Below, one piece after another: positions 28,801 to 37,477 of a DNA stretch of 44,583 nucleotides. Both the position numbers and the translations under genes were made by a program. The stretch is from NCBI GenBank assembly GCA_964591375.1, contig CAZQAU010000015.1, positions 1 through 44,583 on the forward strand. Direction: 5' to 3'. The notes beneath the pieces are model-generated. The model ran no database searches. It was not told where the DNA came from and saw only the letters and a program-made list of their open reading frames with translations. Every line of letters starts with the position of its first letter. The first letter of the stretch is position 1. The stretch is from CAYYYG01 sp964591375. Lineage in GTDB: Bacteria; Patescibacteriota; Microgenomatia; UBA1406; GWC2-37-13.

Positions 28801-31002
28801 TGTGACTTTCGTCTTGCGCATCGGCAAGGCTTCGTTGGCCGCAGCAAGGAACGGCTTCAGCTTCTCACCATAGGCGCGCGTAAACTCCGGCATGCGCTGA
28901 CGCATCTCCGGGTTTGACAACCACACCGCGAAGGCGTCGGCCATCAACTCCGTCGGCTGTGCGTTATACTGAGGCTGTGTCTCCCACAGCTTCGGTTTAA
29001 ACTGCTTCGACGCCATGAGCAGTTCCTCTTCAAGCGCAGAACCTGGCGCGATATATCTGGTAAAGCCAACGCCGCCCTTATTGATCCCGCCCCGGAAGTG
29101 CATGTCGAGCGCGTGGCCGACTTCGTGCAGAAGAATTTCGGTGTTGCCGAGCCCATACCAGCGACGCACTAGTGTATCGTCTGCGAGCGGAATATAGACC
29201 TGCGCAGCCCGCTTGCCTGTCTCCTTGTCGAGGGCCGGCTGGAACTGAGCCCCCTTCATCGCCCATTCGCTTGCGGTATGTGCTTCAGGTCCGATTTGAA
29301 AACGGAAGCCTGCCAGCTCGCCAAAGCGTCGAAGATACGTTGCAACAGCGTGTGGGTCAGGGATCGTTTTCAGCTCCCCGTCTCCGGTCTCCACTCGGCG
29401 CGTCACCAGGACGCCGTCGAACTCCGGCTGTCCCATCCATCGTTGTGAGCTCCCGACTGAAGCGTCAGAACCGGCTTTCATCACACGAAGCTGCTCCTCG
29501 ACTGCTCTCTGGATGATGCCGCGGTCGAGGATGCCGGCGCGCTCCGCGTTCGCCAGATACCCGCGCGTCTCACGCGGGAGGATGTTGTAGTCGCGACCGG
29601 ATCGTAGGAACGCATTCGCTCGGCCGGGGCCGGCATTGTACCCGATCAAGATCGCTTCCAGGTCGCCATTGTATCGTTTGGACAGGTCGGCCAGGATGAC
29701 GCGCGAAGCCTGGATGTTGTACTCCTTGTCGGTCAGTCGGGCCGGGTCGAAGCCATATTGCTTCGCAGTGTCGGGCATGATCTGATTGTATCCGATGGCT
29801 CCGGCAGGAGACACCACGGTGTGCCGCACCGCTTCGTTTTTGATGTGTCCGGTCTCCAGTTTCGACACGAGGTTGGTGACCGTGTCGAGGCCTGCATCGA
29901 CATTGACCTGGGGCGCCGCTTCAGCGCGGATGCGCGGCTCATACTGTTCGACCACGTCCGGGTCGCGCAGTTTGTGAGCGTCGAGGCCCGGCGTGATGCG
30001 GGTGCCATCTGCAGCTCGCGGCGCCAGCATCTCCGCCTTCAGGTTCGCATCCTCTTGCATCAAGCGGATCGCTTCCTTTGGAGGGATGCCGTGATCGCGA
30101 TAAATCTGACGCAGGTTAGCGGAGAGCTGTTCACCCTGCGGCGAAAGCTTCACCGTCCGGCCGCCGCCGACCTTGTTGACCATGGTGCCCGCAGAATGCA
30201 TGCCAATCCCCATGACAACAGCGATGATGAAATCGTCGGCGCTCGGCACCTGCATGCGCATCGCGGACTGAGCAGCAGTCTCAGTGATGGCGCTCGCGAA
30301 GATATTAGATACCGCCTGAGCGCCTGCATTGCCGCCCATGCGCGCAGCCTGCTGGCCGGCGACACCACCAATGAAGCCGCCGACTACGCCAGCAGCAGTG
30401 TCGATTGCAGTTCCCATGATGATCTTGCCGGAGCGCTTCGCTACCTCGTCCCAGTTGCGGGCGCCGCCAGGGTGCTCATACTGATCCATGAGAATGTTGC
30501 GCCACACGGAGGGCAGCAGCGCTGCGCCGCCGCCTGCGCCAGCGAACGTGCCGAGCGGGTTGCCGGTCAACGATCCTACGAAACCGCCACCGACACCGCC
30601 GGCGACCATCACGGGCAGGTCTGCCACGCTCGCGATCGTTGCTGCACCCTTCTGGGTCCAATCGGCATCCGGGGCCAGCTCCAGGTTCGGGCTCTGTCCT
30701 CGCACCTGAAGGCCGGTAGCAGTGGTCTGCCAGCCGGCGGAGAATGCCTCCGCCATGTTCTGCGCATAGCGCGGCCTGTTCTCCGGCTTCAGAATGTCGA
30801 AGCTGGCCTGAATGTGCGCAGTGACGTTCGGGATACCGGGCAGGTCCTCGGGCTCCTTGATGCCCCAGTATGCGTCCGCATCCTTGAGTGGGGCGCCTGC
30901 ATCGAGCATCTTCTGACGCTGACCGGCAACCCACTCGTCAACCTGGTTGGCAGGAGCTCCTGCCTCCAGCATCTGCTGTCTGATCTTCAGGCCTTCCGAC
31001 AT
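25837..31002 (-). CDS. large ejection protein: lytic transglycosylase + zincin motif + LPD38-like region
   Basis: 1721 aa from ATG 31002, which has GGAGG six bases upstream and overlaps the preceding stop (TAATG); a frame to 31059 lacks these. An SLT lytic transglycosylase core has Glu383 (SKLETGH), SPAGAIGYNQIMPDTA and IGYNAGPGRANAF, about 375-490. A zincin motif HEVGH lies at 626-630. A Pro/Gly/Lys linker (GGSGGGKPPKPPKGGLP) follows. The region near 1190-1330 (FTFRSWSVGQLAAAVQAENG) resembles LPD38 of large polyvalent proteins. Like T7 gp16, it probably enters the host envelope with the DNA and opens peptidoglycan. The protease could process virion or host proteins (inference). Confidence 0.88.
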   Translation of the reverse strand: MSEGLKIRQQMLEAGAPANQVDEWVAGQRQKMLDAGAPLKDADAYWGIKEPEDLPGIPNVTAHIQASFDILKPENRPRYAQNMAEAFSAGWQTTATGLQVRGQSPNLELAPDADWTQKGAATIASVADLPVMVAGGVGGGFVGSLTGNPLGTFAGAGGGAALLPSVWRNILMDQYEHPGGARNWDEVAKRSGKIIMGTAIDTAAGVVGGFIGGVAGQQAARMGGNAGAQAVSNIFASAITETAAQSAMRMQVPSADDFIIAVVMGIGMHSAGTMVNKVGGGRTVKLSPQGEQLSANLRQIYRDHGIPPKEAIRLMQEDANLKAEMLAPRAADGTRITPGLDAHKLRDPDVVEQYEPRIRAEAAPQVNVDAGLDTVTNLVSKLETGHIKNEAVRHTVVSPAGAIGYNQIMPDTAKQYGFDPARLTDKEYNIQASRVILADLSKRYNGDLEAILIGYNAGPGRANAFLRSGRDYNILPRETRGYLANAERAGILDRGIIQRAVEEQLRVMKAGSDASVGSSQRWMGQPEFDGVLVTRRVETGDGELKTIPDPHAVATYLRRFGELAGFRFQIGPEAHTASEWAMKGAQFQPALDKETGKRAAQVYIPLADDTLVRRWYGLGNTEILLHEVGHALDMHFRGGINKGGVGFTRYIAPGSALEEELLMASKQFKPKLWETQPQYNAQPTELMADAFAVWLSNPEMRQRMPEFTRAYGEKLKPFLAAANEALPMRKTKVTKNETTGEEKITVEEGYTDPKWVTEARERAKAQGGSGGGKPPKPPKGGLPEAPKEPGKKPPRIDLDPALRLSEDDLVAKLMDRIGEPGVRVGIPVEEPIGWFAKMRRVLEDQFGGELSSPAHRVEKKLGVQEHILEDAFRLIYSSRDRAQMFFDTGVIEPVSYEVVSRASWKRAMKEVGGNGGTTEGFYAYMMYGRALELAKRGVDVGIDLDDAVQYLSMKGVGKKYEKAAATIRENKNGTVDYIHIAELVDQKRADALKDLGQWHISLNRIIDPKWVPIQPGIEQGVRQRPKKIKGGSNTKFVDIPTAEFHNKHLMIAMADRNMAVLNLVRAIRDWESRQPKQIEDQSQRPYVIETLPDGSLRVLDDGVLEDGFGRPLPKEAAEAWAPFVALRNAYQGKLGLGPSDILFFEGGKPMVLRVKDPDVAKLLKVVATGQHSKELPFIILQKFAQAERTGITIEPTFTFRSWSVGQLAAAVQAENGLAYPGQNMLFALKERWRAGEFYEKWRARGGATAAISDAYNIYGEKGLDQLPATEQGTWNVFTNPRLALEAIRQLRPLERFRKFTHFMDDASRMAFTKTMLDREFAEQRAVSGARTGHLDYAEQFTQSWLNNYSQYTVFFTTMVKDLGQFGKAIADNKGKLAATGFAVFTMPTLTNWAANMLADTGKAEDDPTRYYNQQSWLRDQYWVLPAVYGHRIKLPRGIGPAPAIFSLPMERFLEALAKEDPRGAFDLAKSVVAQSLSPSLPTLAQPFLDHARNKTELGQPLITQDLEGASGHMQYGPNTTETAKALSRLVGAPTLGSYGADVSPIVIENYVRQWTGSVPLKALQYLESKITEDTRPWEPADNPLVGWFFVRNPVGGQKVNDFYEAYKEFETAQKDLRLAKRRMNLDEVREVDLAKAAFKLNGLKTAIGKQRAMIKTIYDTKTVEEGEEGQRGLGIAMTLAEKRKFIDAMSQQMVTAATMGLQQMREFRKMKAEIDKTNPAQ

Positions 31003-32669
31003 TACTTGCCTCCGTTGAGCCGCTTGAACAACTCGTCCATGCTCTCTTTGCCATTCCACTTGTTTGCACTGTCAGCGCCGAAGAAGCGCTGGTCGAACTG
31101 AGACGGCGCCAGACCCTCCGGCGGCTTTACCGCCGGCAGCTTGCTTGCGGCGCCGCGCATGCGGGCGGCCTGTGCTTCCATCTGCTGCTCCGGCGTCAGC
31201 ATGTAGCGGTTGAAGTCCTTGATGATGCTCTCGGGCGCCATCGTGGACAGCAGCTTCGATGCTGGAACGCCCGTCGCACGAGCGGCACGATACTCCTCCC
31301 ACTTGTCCTGGCGGAAGCGAAGGAAGTTGCGGTCTCCGGCGCCGCCGTCATCCGACCCGAATACGCCGCCCTTCACGAAGCTGGTCCGCATCAGCTTCAT
31401 CACGCGCTCGAACTCGCGGTAGTCCGCTGCAGCCTTCGGGTCGCGGTAGTCCTTCTGGACTGCGTCCTTGAAGAAGCGGAAGCTCTTGTCACTCAGCTCG
31501 CCGCGTGCGGCAGCCTGGTACACTTCGGCCATGCCGAGGCTGTCCGGGTCCTCAACGCCGCGGAAGATGCGCCCGCGGAAGTTCTCGATCGTCTCCGGAT
31601 TGTCAGTCGCCTCAATGCCCTTCGACGCCCGGTCGATCTGGGTGTTCGCCCAGGTGATCATCGAGCGCACCTCACCAGTCTTCGACGGGTCGATCGTAGC
31701 GAGCCGCTGTGCGTTCTTCATGAAGTCGGGGCGCACGATGACGCGTCCATCGTCATTCACTACGACGTTGGTCTCGAAAATCTTCGACTGCGCCTCATTG
31801 AAAGCCGCTGCCCTCTGTTCCTTCTGCTGCTGCAGACGAGCCTTCGCTTCCACTTCCTGTCGTTTCGTGACTGCAGTCGAGTAGGCTTCGAGCTGCTTGT
31901 AAGCATCCGGCGTGATGTCCTGAGCATACTTGCCCGACTTCAGAACGGCCAGGCCGGCTTCCGGGTTCGCATCCATCATCGTCTGGACGCCGCGCTGGAC
32001 GAGCTCGCCCCGCATCTGTCGGATCAGGCTCTCCCCGAGAGAGGCGCGTGTCGCCTCCGTCAGGTTCGGGCTGGAGGCGAGCTGCATCTTGATCGCGTCC
32101 GTCTGCTGATCGAGCATGCGGTCGAGCGCAGTCGGGTTCTGCGAGATAATCGTCCCGGCGGTGTTCATCGACTTGATGACGTTGTCCTTGATTGCCTGGC
32201 CGGAGCGCGTCGCAACGTCCGCGTTGATTTGCTTGAACCAGCCGAGGTACATGTTGTCGGCTTGCTTCTGCAGCCAGCGACGGCCTTCGACAGTCGTCGC
32301 CCCCTCGACCGCTTTGTTGAGATCGGCCTGCACCTCTTCGAGGAACTTCGGGCCGATGCTCGCGTCATTCGGATCGGTGGACGCCGTCCGCTCCTTCCAG
32401 CGATTGGTGTAGTCCATCTCCTTCTGGGTCAGCAGCGTGTTCGCCTGGCTGATCTCCATCTTGGTTCGGTTCTCGTCGTACCACTCCGCGGACGCGCGCC
32501 CGACATCGGAGATCGCGGCCTTCCAGTCGTTGCCACGTTCCTTGATCTGCTGCGCCATGTAATAGCCGGCGCGCCCCTGAGCGGCGGCTAGGTCTGCCGT
32601 CGCACCCATGCCGGAATTGTTTGGCCTGATGGTGTCGATCGGGTTCGTGTATTCGCGAATTGCTGGCAT
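31002..32669 (-). CDS. internal virion (ejection) protein, mid-sized
   Basis: 555 aa, mostly alpha-helical with long Gln/Lys/Glu-rich coiled coils (KRQEVEAKARLQQQKEQRAA). No catalytic motif seen. Position between a gp14-like small protein and the giant transglycosylase protein, in the order nozzle, gp14-like, gp15-like, gp16-like, matches the T7-type ejectosome, so it corresponds in role to gp15. Assignment is by order and composition. Confidence 0.78.
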   Translation of the reverse strand: MPAIREYTNPIDTIRPNNSGMGATADLAAAQGRAGYYMAQQIKERGNDWKAAISDVGRASAEWYDENRTKMEISQANTLLTQKEMDYTNRWKERTASTDPNDASIGPKFLEEVQADLNKAVEGATTVEGRRWLQKQADNMYLGWFKQINADVATRSGQAIKDNVIKSMNTAGTIISQNPTALDRMLDQQTDAIKMQLASSPNLTEATRASLGESLIRQMRGELVQRGVQTMMDANPEAGLAVLKSGKYAQDITPDAYKQLEAYSTAVTKRQEVEAKARLQQQKEQRAAAFNEAQSKIFETNVVVNDDGRVIVRPDFMKNAQRLATIDPSKTGEVRSMITWANTQIDRASKGIEATDNPETIENFRGRIFRGVEDPDSLGMAEVYQAAARGELSDKSFRFFKDAVQKDYRDPKAAADYREFERVMKLMRTSFVKGGVFGSDDGGAGDRNFLRFRQDKWEEYRAARATGVPASKLLSTMAPESIIKDFNRYMLTPEQQMEAQAARMRGAASKLPAVKPPEGLAPSQFDQRFFGADSANKWNGKESMDELFKRLNGGK

Positions 32670-32671
32670 GA

Positions 32672-33175
32672 TTAGACCATCCCGAAGTTAAAGACTGAAG
32701 TGGCAGCGTGAATGTACCCGGCGATCTGGCTGCCCTGCGCCGTCTTGTCGGCCGCGTCCGCCTGCGCGAGTGCGAGATTTGCCTGCGCCTCATAAGCGGT
32801 CGCCTGCTGCAGGTAGGCGTTCTGGTCGATCTCACCCTGCAACTCGACCAGGCTGCGTGTGAGCTCGCCCTGTGCCTGACTATCGGCCAGGAGATCGAGC
32901 GCAGAACCGGACGCAGCAAAGCCGGCGCCCGCCACATCGGACTGTTGTCCGCCGATTACCTTGTAGATTTGCCGATCAGTCTGCAGGGTCTTCAGCTCGG
33001 TCGACTGCTCCACGATCTTGGCGTTCTTGCGAGCGATGTCCGCAGCTTCCCCATAGGATGCTGCGCTGTCCCGGTAGCCTTGCGCCATGATCCCACTAGC
33101 TTTGGCGCCAAAGATTGACTGTACCGCCATGCCCGCGCTGTTGAAGCCGGCGCTGACGCTCTGTGCTCCAGCCAT
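32672..33175 (-). CDS. internal virion protein, T7 gp14-like
   Basis: 167 aa, Ala/Gln/Ser-rich helical protein (DIARKNAKIVEQSTELKTLQ; AYEAQANLALAQADAADKTA) with a Gly/Ala segment near the start (GIMAQGYRDSAASYGEA). Size, composition and position just after the nozzle gene match gp14-type ejection proteins, which form the outer-membrane channel. Starts at ATG 33175, almost abutting the nozzle stop (33177). Confidence 0.78.
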   Translation of the reverse strand: MAGAQSVSAGFNSAGMAVQSIFGAKASGIMAQGYRDSAASYGEAADIARKNAKIVEQSTELKTLQTDRQIYKVIGGQQSDVAGAGFAASGSALDLLADSQAQGELTRSLVELQGEIDQNAYLQQATAYEAQANLALAQADAADKTAQGSQIAGYIHAATSVFNFGMV

Positions 33176-33176
33176 G

Positions 33177-36100
33177 TCATTCCTCCGTGTTCAGGGCTGC
33201 ACCGAAGGCGCACACCGTAAAGGGATAGGGCCGCGTGACCTGCCAGCAGGGCTGGCTATCGTAGGTGTAGGCGTCCTCAACCGGCGCAGTATAGACGCCG
33301 CTGAACGCTTCGTCTACGTCGAAAGTCCGGCCCCCGTCCGACACCATTTTCATGGGCCGGAGCTTGTCAAACCGGGTCCCGAAGCTACCCCCGCGGCTGT
33401 TGTGCAGCAGGGCGTAGATCAGGTGCGACCGCTTGGTCTTGCCGAACCCAGGCCCCTCCGGCGTCCGCAGGTCTTCCTGCTTGTTCGGCCGGAGCATCTG
33501 CCCTTCCGAAGTGTAGGTGGACCCGACCAGGACCGGGATCGTGTACTGGTCACTCCCAACACCCTCGACATCGCTGCGGACGGTGCAGGCCAGGTCTCCA
33601 TAGTCCGTCTCGCTCGTGGTGAACGCCGCCATGATTGCGCGGGTGAGCGTGCCCGTCAGCGGGATTTTTATCACCCCGTCTGCCACAGTGAAGCGGCCCA
33701 GGTCCTGGCCGCAGGCCCACACATCGCGATCCTGGCCCTCGTACGCTGCGAAGCCGTACAGCTTCAGCACGGTGTAGTTGCTCTCGGTCTCGATGTTGGC
33801 GGCTGGCGGCGTGAAGCTGCCGTCCAGGAAGTTCGCCGCCCACATCTCGTCCTCTTCCTCGGTCAGCTTGCGCATGTATTCGAGATAGTGGATGCCGGAG
33901 CTGCGGTCTTTCACAACCAAGTTCAAAGCGTCGATCGTCGTATCGCTGGCTGGCCCTGCAGAGATTGACATCACCTCGAAGCCATGCCCGAACGTGTGCT
34001 GGTGCCACGCTAGGAACTTCGGGGGCTCCGCCGAATACATGCTGACCCGGCGATAGGTCATACCAACCAGTCGGCCGTCAGCGCGACGTGCCCATACGAT
34101 GGGGGCTAGCTCCTCGACACTAGCGAGCTCCTCGAAGCCAGACTTCGTCATCTGCTTCGCGAACTCGTTCAGGTCGGGGCCGAACCACTTGCCGGAATAG
34201 ATGTCCGAGATGAACTCGATCGTGCGCCTCCGGTGCCGCTGGATGAACACGGTCGACAGCCCGGACACCGCCGGCTCTGCGTTCGCACACTCGTACTTCG
34301 TCACGCGGTGCGCCTGCGCCGAAGTAGGTGTGATGTTATTGTTGTTCTCCGAAGCACGGATCAGCCACTCGCCACCCTGCGTTCCGCAGATGACGCCCTG
34401 CTGGCTCGGTCGCATCCAAAAGATCGAGTTACGATCCGTGGCGTTGAAGGTATACGACACCGCGTTGTTGTCGGCCACTGTACCATTTGCTGCCGTCGGT
34501 TCGAAGTTGTAAATGTCATTCGACTTCGATGCGTCCCAACGGTTCGGGATCGCGCCGCCCAGGAACAGGCGCCCTTGGTGATAGCAGCCACACGTCGGCC
34601 AGCCTGTCGTGTCCGAATAGGCGCCCAGGCGCCAGGTTGCCGCTGAAGTGTTCGCCAGCGCAGGGCCGAGAACCTGCACTTCTACAGCGGAGCCTGGCGC
34701 CGCTGATGTGTTGAAGAACTGGATTTCTGAACACTGGATGTTAGCGTTGCTGGACGGATGCGTGAACCGCACCCAGACATAATCCCACGTTCCCAGGTCT
34801 TCGCATTGGAAAGTCTGAGTGCCGAGGAACTGTTCGTCACCACTGTTATAGACAATCGTGCCGTTCTCACCCAGACTGTCCGGCGGCGTGTTGCTGCCGT
34901 GGATGCGCACCCGAAGCGGATTGCCGCCTCCAGTGCCGATGCCATAAATAACGACGGACTGCAGGTCGGATGGCGTTGGCAAAGCAAGACCGGCCCAGCA
35001 CTGCCGGGTGTTCGCTCTGCGCGCATAGTGCTCGTCAAGGGTCGGAACGTAAATGCCGTCGAAAGCGGCTTGAAGACCGCCAGCGTTGTTCATGTTTCCG
35101 ATGTATGTAGTGCCAGGAATATCTGGGTCAATGACACCAGCCTCAGACAACGCAGTGATCTTGCCCCAGGTCCAGGCCGAGCCGCCGCTGTAGATGCGCA
35201 CCAGGCGACCAATGTCGGAACCAACGAAGCCGCTGGGGCCAACGGCTTCGCCTGGGCTCGCGACCGCCCAGGCGGTCGGTGAGGAAGCCGGGGTGTTGCC
35301 GACGTTCTGGTCGATCAAGGACCGATAGCCGATGCCTGCATCCGACACGAAGGCGCCTTCCGCATAGGCACGCGTCGCCTCGTAAGCCGAGAAGCTAAGG
35401 GTCATAGTGATGATGCCTGTCGTTCCAGATGGTGTCGCCAGTGAGCCCGTCACTGCATCAAGATATGGCCCATCGAGCAAGTTGGCGACTGCGAGCGAAA
35501 ACTCTGCATCCGATACACTGTTGCCTGACTCCATGGTGAGCACGCGCGGCGCAAAACTAGGATTGAGCATCACCATGTCGTCTTCAGCTTGCACGGTTCG
35601 GACAGTGCCGAGATGCGTCTCAGCATAAGGCGACGTGACTTCGTGGATGCGGGAGGCTTGAACCGCCCCCGTAAATGTCGGGCTAACGTCAACCGGCAAC
35701 TCTGTCAACGCATCGTAGATGCGGAAAGTAGTCGTGGACAATACTGCTACCCGAAACTGCCTTCGCAACAAGTCGCTCATTTCAATCGCGTCATCCACAA
35801 GTTCAGGAGTGTGAAACGTAACCTGCTGGCCGTCCGTCAGCCCGTGGGCACTAGTCGTTGTCACAACACCAGACACGATCGACGTGATAGGAATGTCCGC
35901 ATCGTGGATAAGGTCGTCACCGTCAGCGAACCGCATGAACCCGTCGGTCATCTCGATCGAGATCGACGCATCTTCAGAATAGGCGAAAGACTTCGTTACT
36001 GCCGCAGCGCCGTTGCGCGTGTGACCGATGCGGCCAAGACCTGGACGGCGCACTGCCGCTCCCTCCTGGACCGGGATCGTGTTCAGGCAGCGCGCGAGCG

Positions 36101-36191
36101 CAGTCTTGTATCGCGGGTCGTCCATGCGACCCTGCGCGAGCTTGCCCCACTCACCGGACAAGAAGCTGGACTGGAGATGGTTTGAGCGCAT
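33177..36191 (-). CDS. tail nozzle protein (tail tubular B-like) with inserted discoidin-like domain
   Basis: 1004 aa. The N-terminus SFLSGEWGKLAQGRMDDPRY followed by CLNTIPVQEGAAVRRPG is the tail tubular protein B / P22 gp10-type signature (gel...gR.D...Y...c.N....eG...RRPG). The C-terminal half has matching conserved stretches (GRLFLGGAIPNRWDASKSND; VFIQRHRRRTIEFISDIYSG). Between about residues 365 and 500 lies a separate beta domain (DLQSVVIYGIGTGGGNPLRV; WDYVWVRFTHPSSNANIQCS) resembling F5/8-type discoidin or CBM modules. It forms the tail tip tube; the insertion probably touches host glycans. Confidence 0.85.
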   Translation of the reverse strand: MRSNHLQSSFLSGEWGKLAQGRMDDPRYKTALARCLNTIPVQEGAAVRRPGLGRIGHTRNGAAAVTKSFAYSEDASISIEMTDGFMRFADGDDLIHDADIPITSIVSGVVTTTSAHGLTDGQQVTFHTPELVDDAIEMSDLLRRQFRVAVLSTTTFRIYDALTELPVDVSPTFTGAVQASRIHEVTSPYAETHLGTVRTVQAEDDMVMLNPSFAPRVLTMESGNSVSDAEFSLAVANLLDGPYLDAVTGSLATPSGTTGIITMTLSFSAYEATRAYAEGAFVSDAGIGYRSLIDQNVGNTPASSPTAWAVASPGEAVGPSGFVGSDIGRLVRIYSGGSAWTWGKITALSEAGVIDPDIPGTTYIGNMNNAGGLQAAFDGIYVPTLDEHYARRANTRQCWAGLALPTPSDLQSVVIYGIGTGGGNPLRVRIHGSNTPPDSLGENGTIVYNSGDEQFLGTQTFQCEDLGTWDYVWVRFTHPSSNANIQCSEIQFFNTSAAPGSAVEVQVLGPALANTSAATWRLGAYSDTTGWPTCGCYHQGRLFLGGAIPNRWDASKSNDIYNFEPTAANGTVADNNAVSYTFNATDRNSIFWMRPSQQGVICGTQGGEWLIRASENNNNITPTSAQAHRVTKYECANAEPAVSGLSTVFIQRHRRRTIEFISDIYSGKWFGPDLNEFAKQMTKSGFEELASVEELAPIVWARRADGRLVGMTYRRVSMYSAEPPKFLAWHQHTFGHGFEVMSISAGPASDTTIDALNLVVKDRSSGIHYLEYMRKLTEEEDEMWAANFLDGSFTPPAANIETESNYTVLKLYGFAAYEGQDRDVWACGQDLGRFTVADGVIKIPLTGTLTRAIMAAFTTSETDYGDLACTVRSDVEGVGSDQYTIPVLVGSTYTSEGQMLRPNKQEDLRTPEGPGFGKTKRSHLIYALLHNSRGGSFGTRFDKLRPMKMVSDGGRTFDVDEAFSGVYTAPVEDAYTYDSQPCWQVTRPYPFTVCAFGAALNTEE

Positions 36192-36193
36192 GC

Positions 36194-37474
36194 TTACCTC
36201 CGGCAGGTGATGTAGTCGTCCTCGGGCGGCTCGATCGGCCCAACCTCGATCAGATTGGACAGCCGCGCTTCGGACATGAATTTCTGGTAGGCCTGACCGA
36301 TCTGCGTGAGCTTCGTGGTGGACTGCGTCAGCGGCTCACTGACTTCGCGAGCGATACGGGCAGCAAGACCTTCGCAGAACAGATCATCGAACTTCGTCAC
36401 GTCCGTCACGTCTGCGATGAAGCGGATCATGCGCGGTCCAGTGTCTGGTGCAACGATGCAGCCGTTCTCGATGTTGGCGTCGTCATAGTTCAGTCCGGTC
36501 GGAGCGCCGAGGATCGAGTAGGAACCCTGCTTTGGGTTCAGCGGCGCACGCTTCAGATAGCCGGCCGGGAGCAGGTAGACGTTGCCGGTGCCCTGCTGCG
36601 ACGAGGGGCCAGTGCCGATCGGATAGAAGAACGTCGGGCTCTTCATGCCGACATAGAGAGGCAGCCACGAGTTGGCGGCGGTGTACGGTTCCGGGACCTT
36701 TGTCCAAGCCGCGGCAGCGCCCTGCGTCCAGTCTCCGCCGAGGACAGGATCGTTGCCCTGGTTTCCGTTCGCGGTCGACGTATAGACGAAGCCGTCGCTC
36801 GCGGTCACTGTGTCGCCGCTGGCATAAACCGTAACCGCGCTCCAGTCAGCCGGAGGCTCCGCCGGCGTGATGCCGCGATTGATCTCGATCTGGCTGGTCC
36901 ACATGAAGCCGCCATAAGAGACACGGTCGCCAGCGTGATAGAGCGCGGTCGCGTCGTAGACATCCGCGGTGTCAGGAACATCATCGTTCTGGTTCTGCAG
37001 CGACATGAAGACCACGAAGGTTCCGGCCGGGTCCGTCTCCAGATACACAAGCTCGCCCGCGAAGTATTCGATCGTGGCATCGTGCGGGTGAACCTGCTTC
37101 GGCCCGAAGTATGCCTCCCAAGCAGTCGTGCTGCCCGGTTCATTGTTGATGTTCGCGTCGATGACCGACATCCACCAATAGCCGTTCTCGTCCGTGACGA
37201 TGGAGCCGCGGTCGTAGGTGGCCGTCTCGTCCCACGCTGCAGGATCGAGCTCCAGCACGTCGGTGTCCATCGGTCGCAAGATCGCCTTGCGGGTCGCGAA
37301 GGTCCAGATGTTGCGCTGGAGCTCGACCCGGCGCAGCTTGTCGTAAACGAACGAAACTTCGCTGTTTGCCTTACTGTCCTCGTCCACCGACTGAATACGG
37401 TCGGCGCCCCCGAGGCCGCAATACTGCAAGGCCCGGTTGGCAATATCGAGGCTGTCAAGGAACCCTGCGCCCAT
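36194..37474 (-). CDS. head-tail adaptor (tail tubular A-like) with inserted CBM5/12-like repeats
   Basis: 426 aa. The first 75 residues (LDIANRALQYCGLGGADRIQ ... FVYDKLRRVELQRNIWTFAT) and the last 140 (FIADVTDVTKFDDLFCEGLA) match the gp11-type adaptor, which binds below the portal. Between them are about 200 residues with three short chitin/cellulose-binding-type repeats, each with a Y..G..V....G..Y/W pattern (ATYDRGSIVTDENGYWWMSV; ALYHAGDRVSYGGFMWTSQI; TVYASGDTVTASDGFVYTST). These are CBM5/12-like in spacing. Adaptors normally lack them, so the tail neck may carry carbohydrate-binding knobs. Confidence 0.82.
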   Translation of the reverse strand: MGAGFLDSLDIANRALQYCGLGGADRIQSVDEDSKANSEVSFVYDKLRRVELQRNIWTFATRKAILRPMDTDVLELDPAAWDETATYDRGSIVTDENGYWWMSVIDANINNEPGSTTAWEAYFGPKQVHPHDATIEYFAGELVYLETDPAGTFVVFMSLQNQNDDVPDTADVYDATALYHAGDRVSYGGFMWTSQIEINRGITPAEPPADWSAVTVYASGDTVTASDGFVYTSTANGNQGNDPVLGGDWTQGAAAAWTKVPEPYTAANSWLPLYVGMKSPTFFYPIGTGPSSQQGTGNVYLLPAGYLKRAPLNPKQGSYSILGAPTGLNYDDANIENGCIVAPDTGPRMIRFIADVTDVTKFDDLFCEGLAARIAREVSEPLTQSTTKLTQIGQAYQKFMSEARLSNLIEVGPIEPPEDDYITCRR

Positions 37475-37477
37475 GGC

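Noticed and set aside
29758..31101. 447-codon plus-strand open frame opposite the ejection proteins
   Set aside because: Antisense shadow of the transglycosylase-bearing protein; low-complexity reverse-frame composition and no ribosome site.
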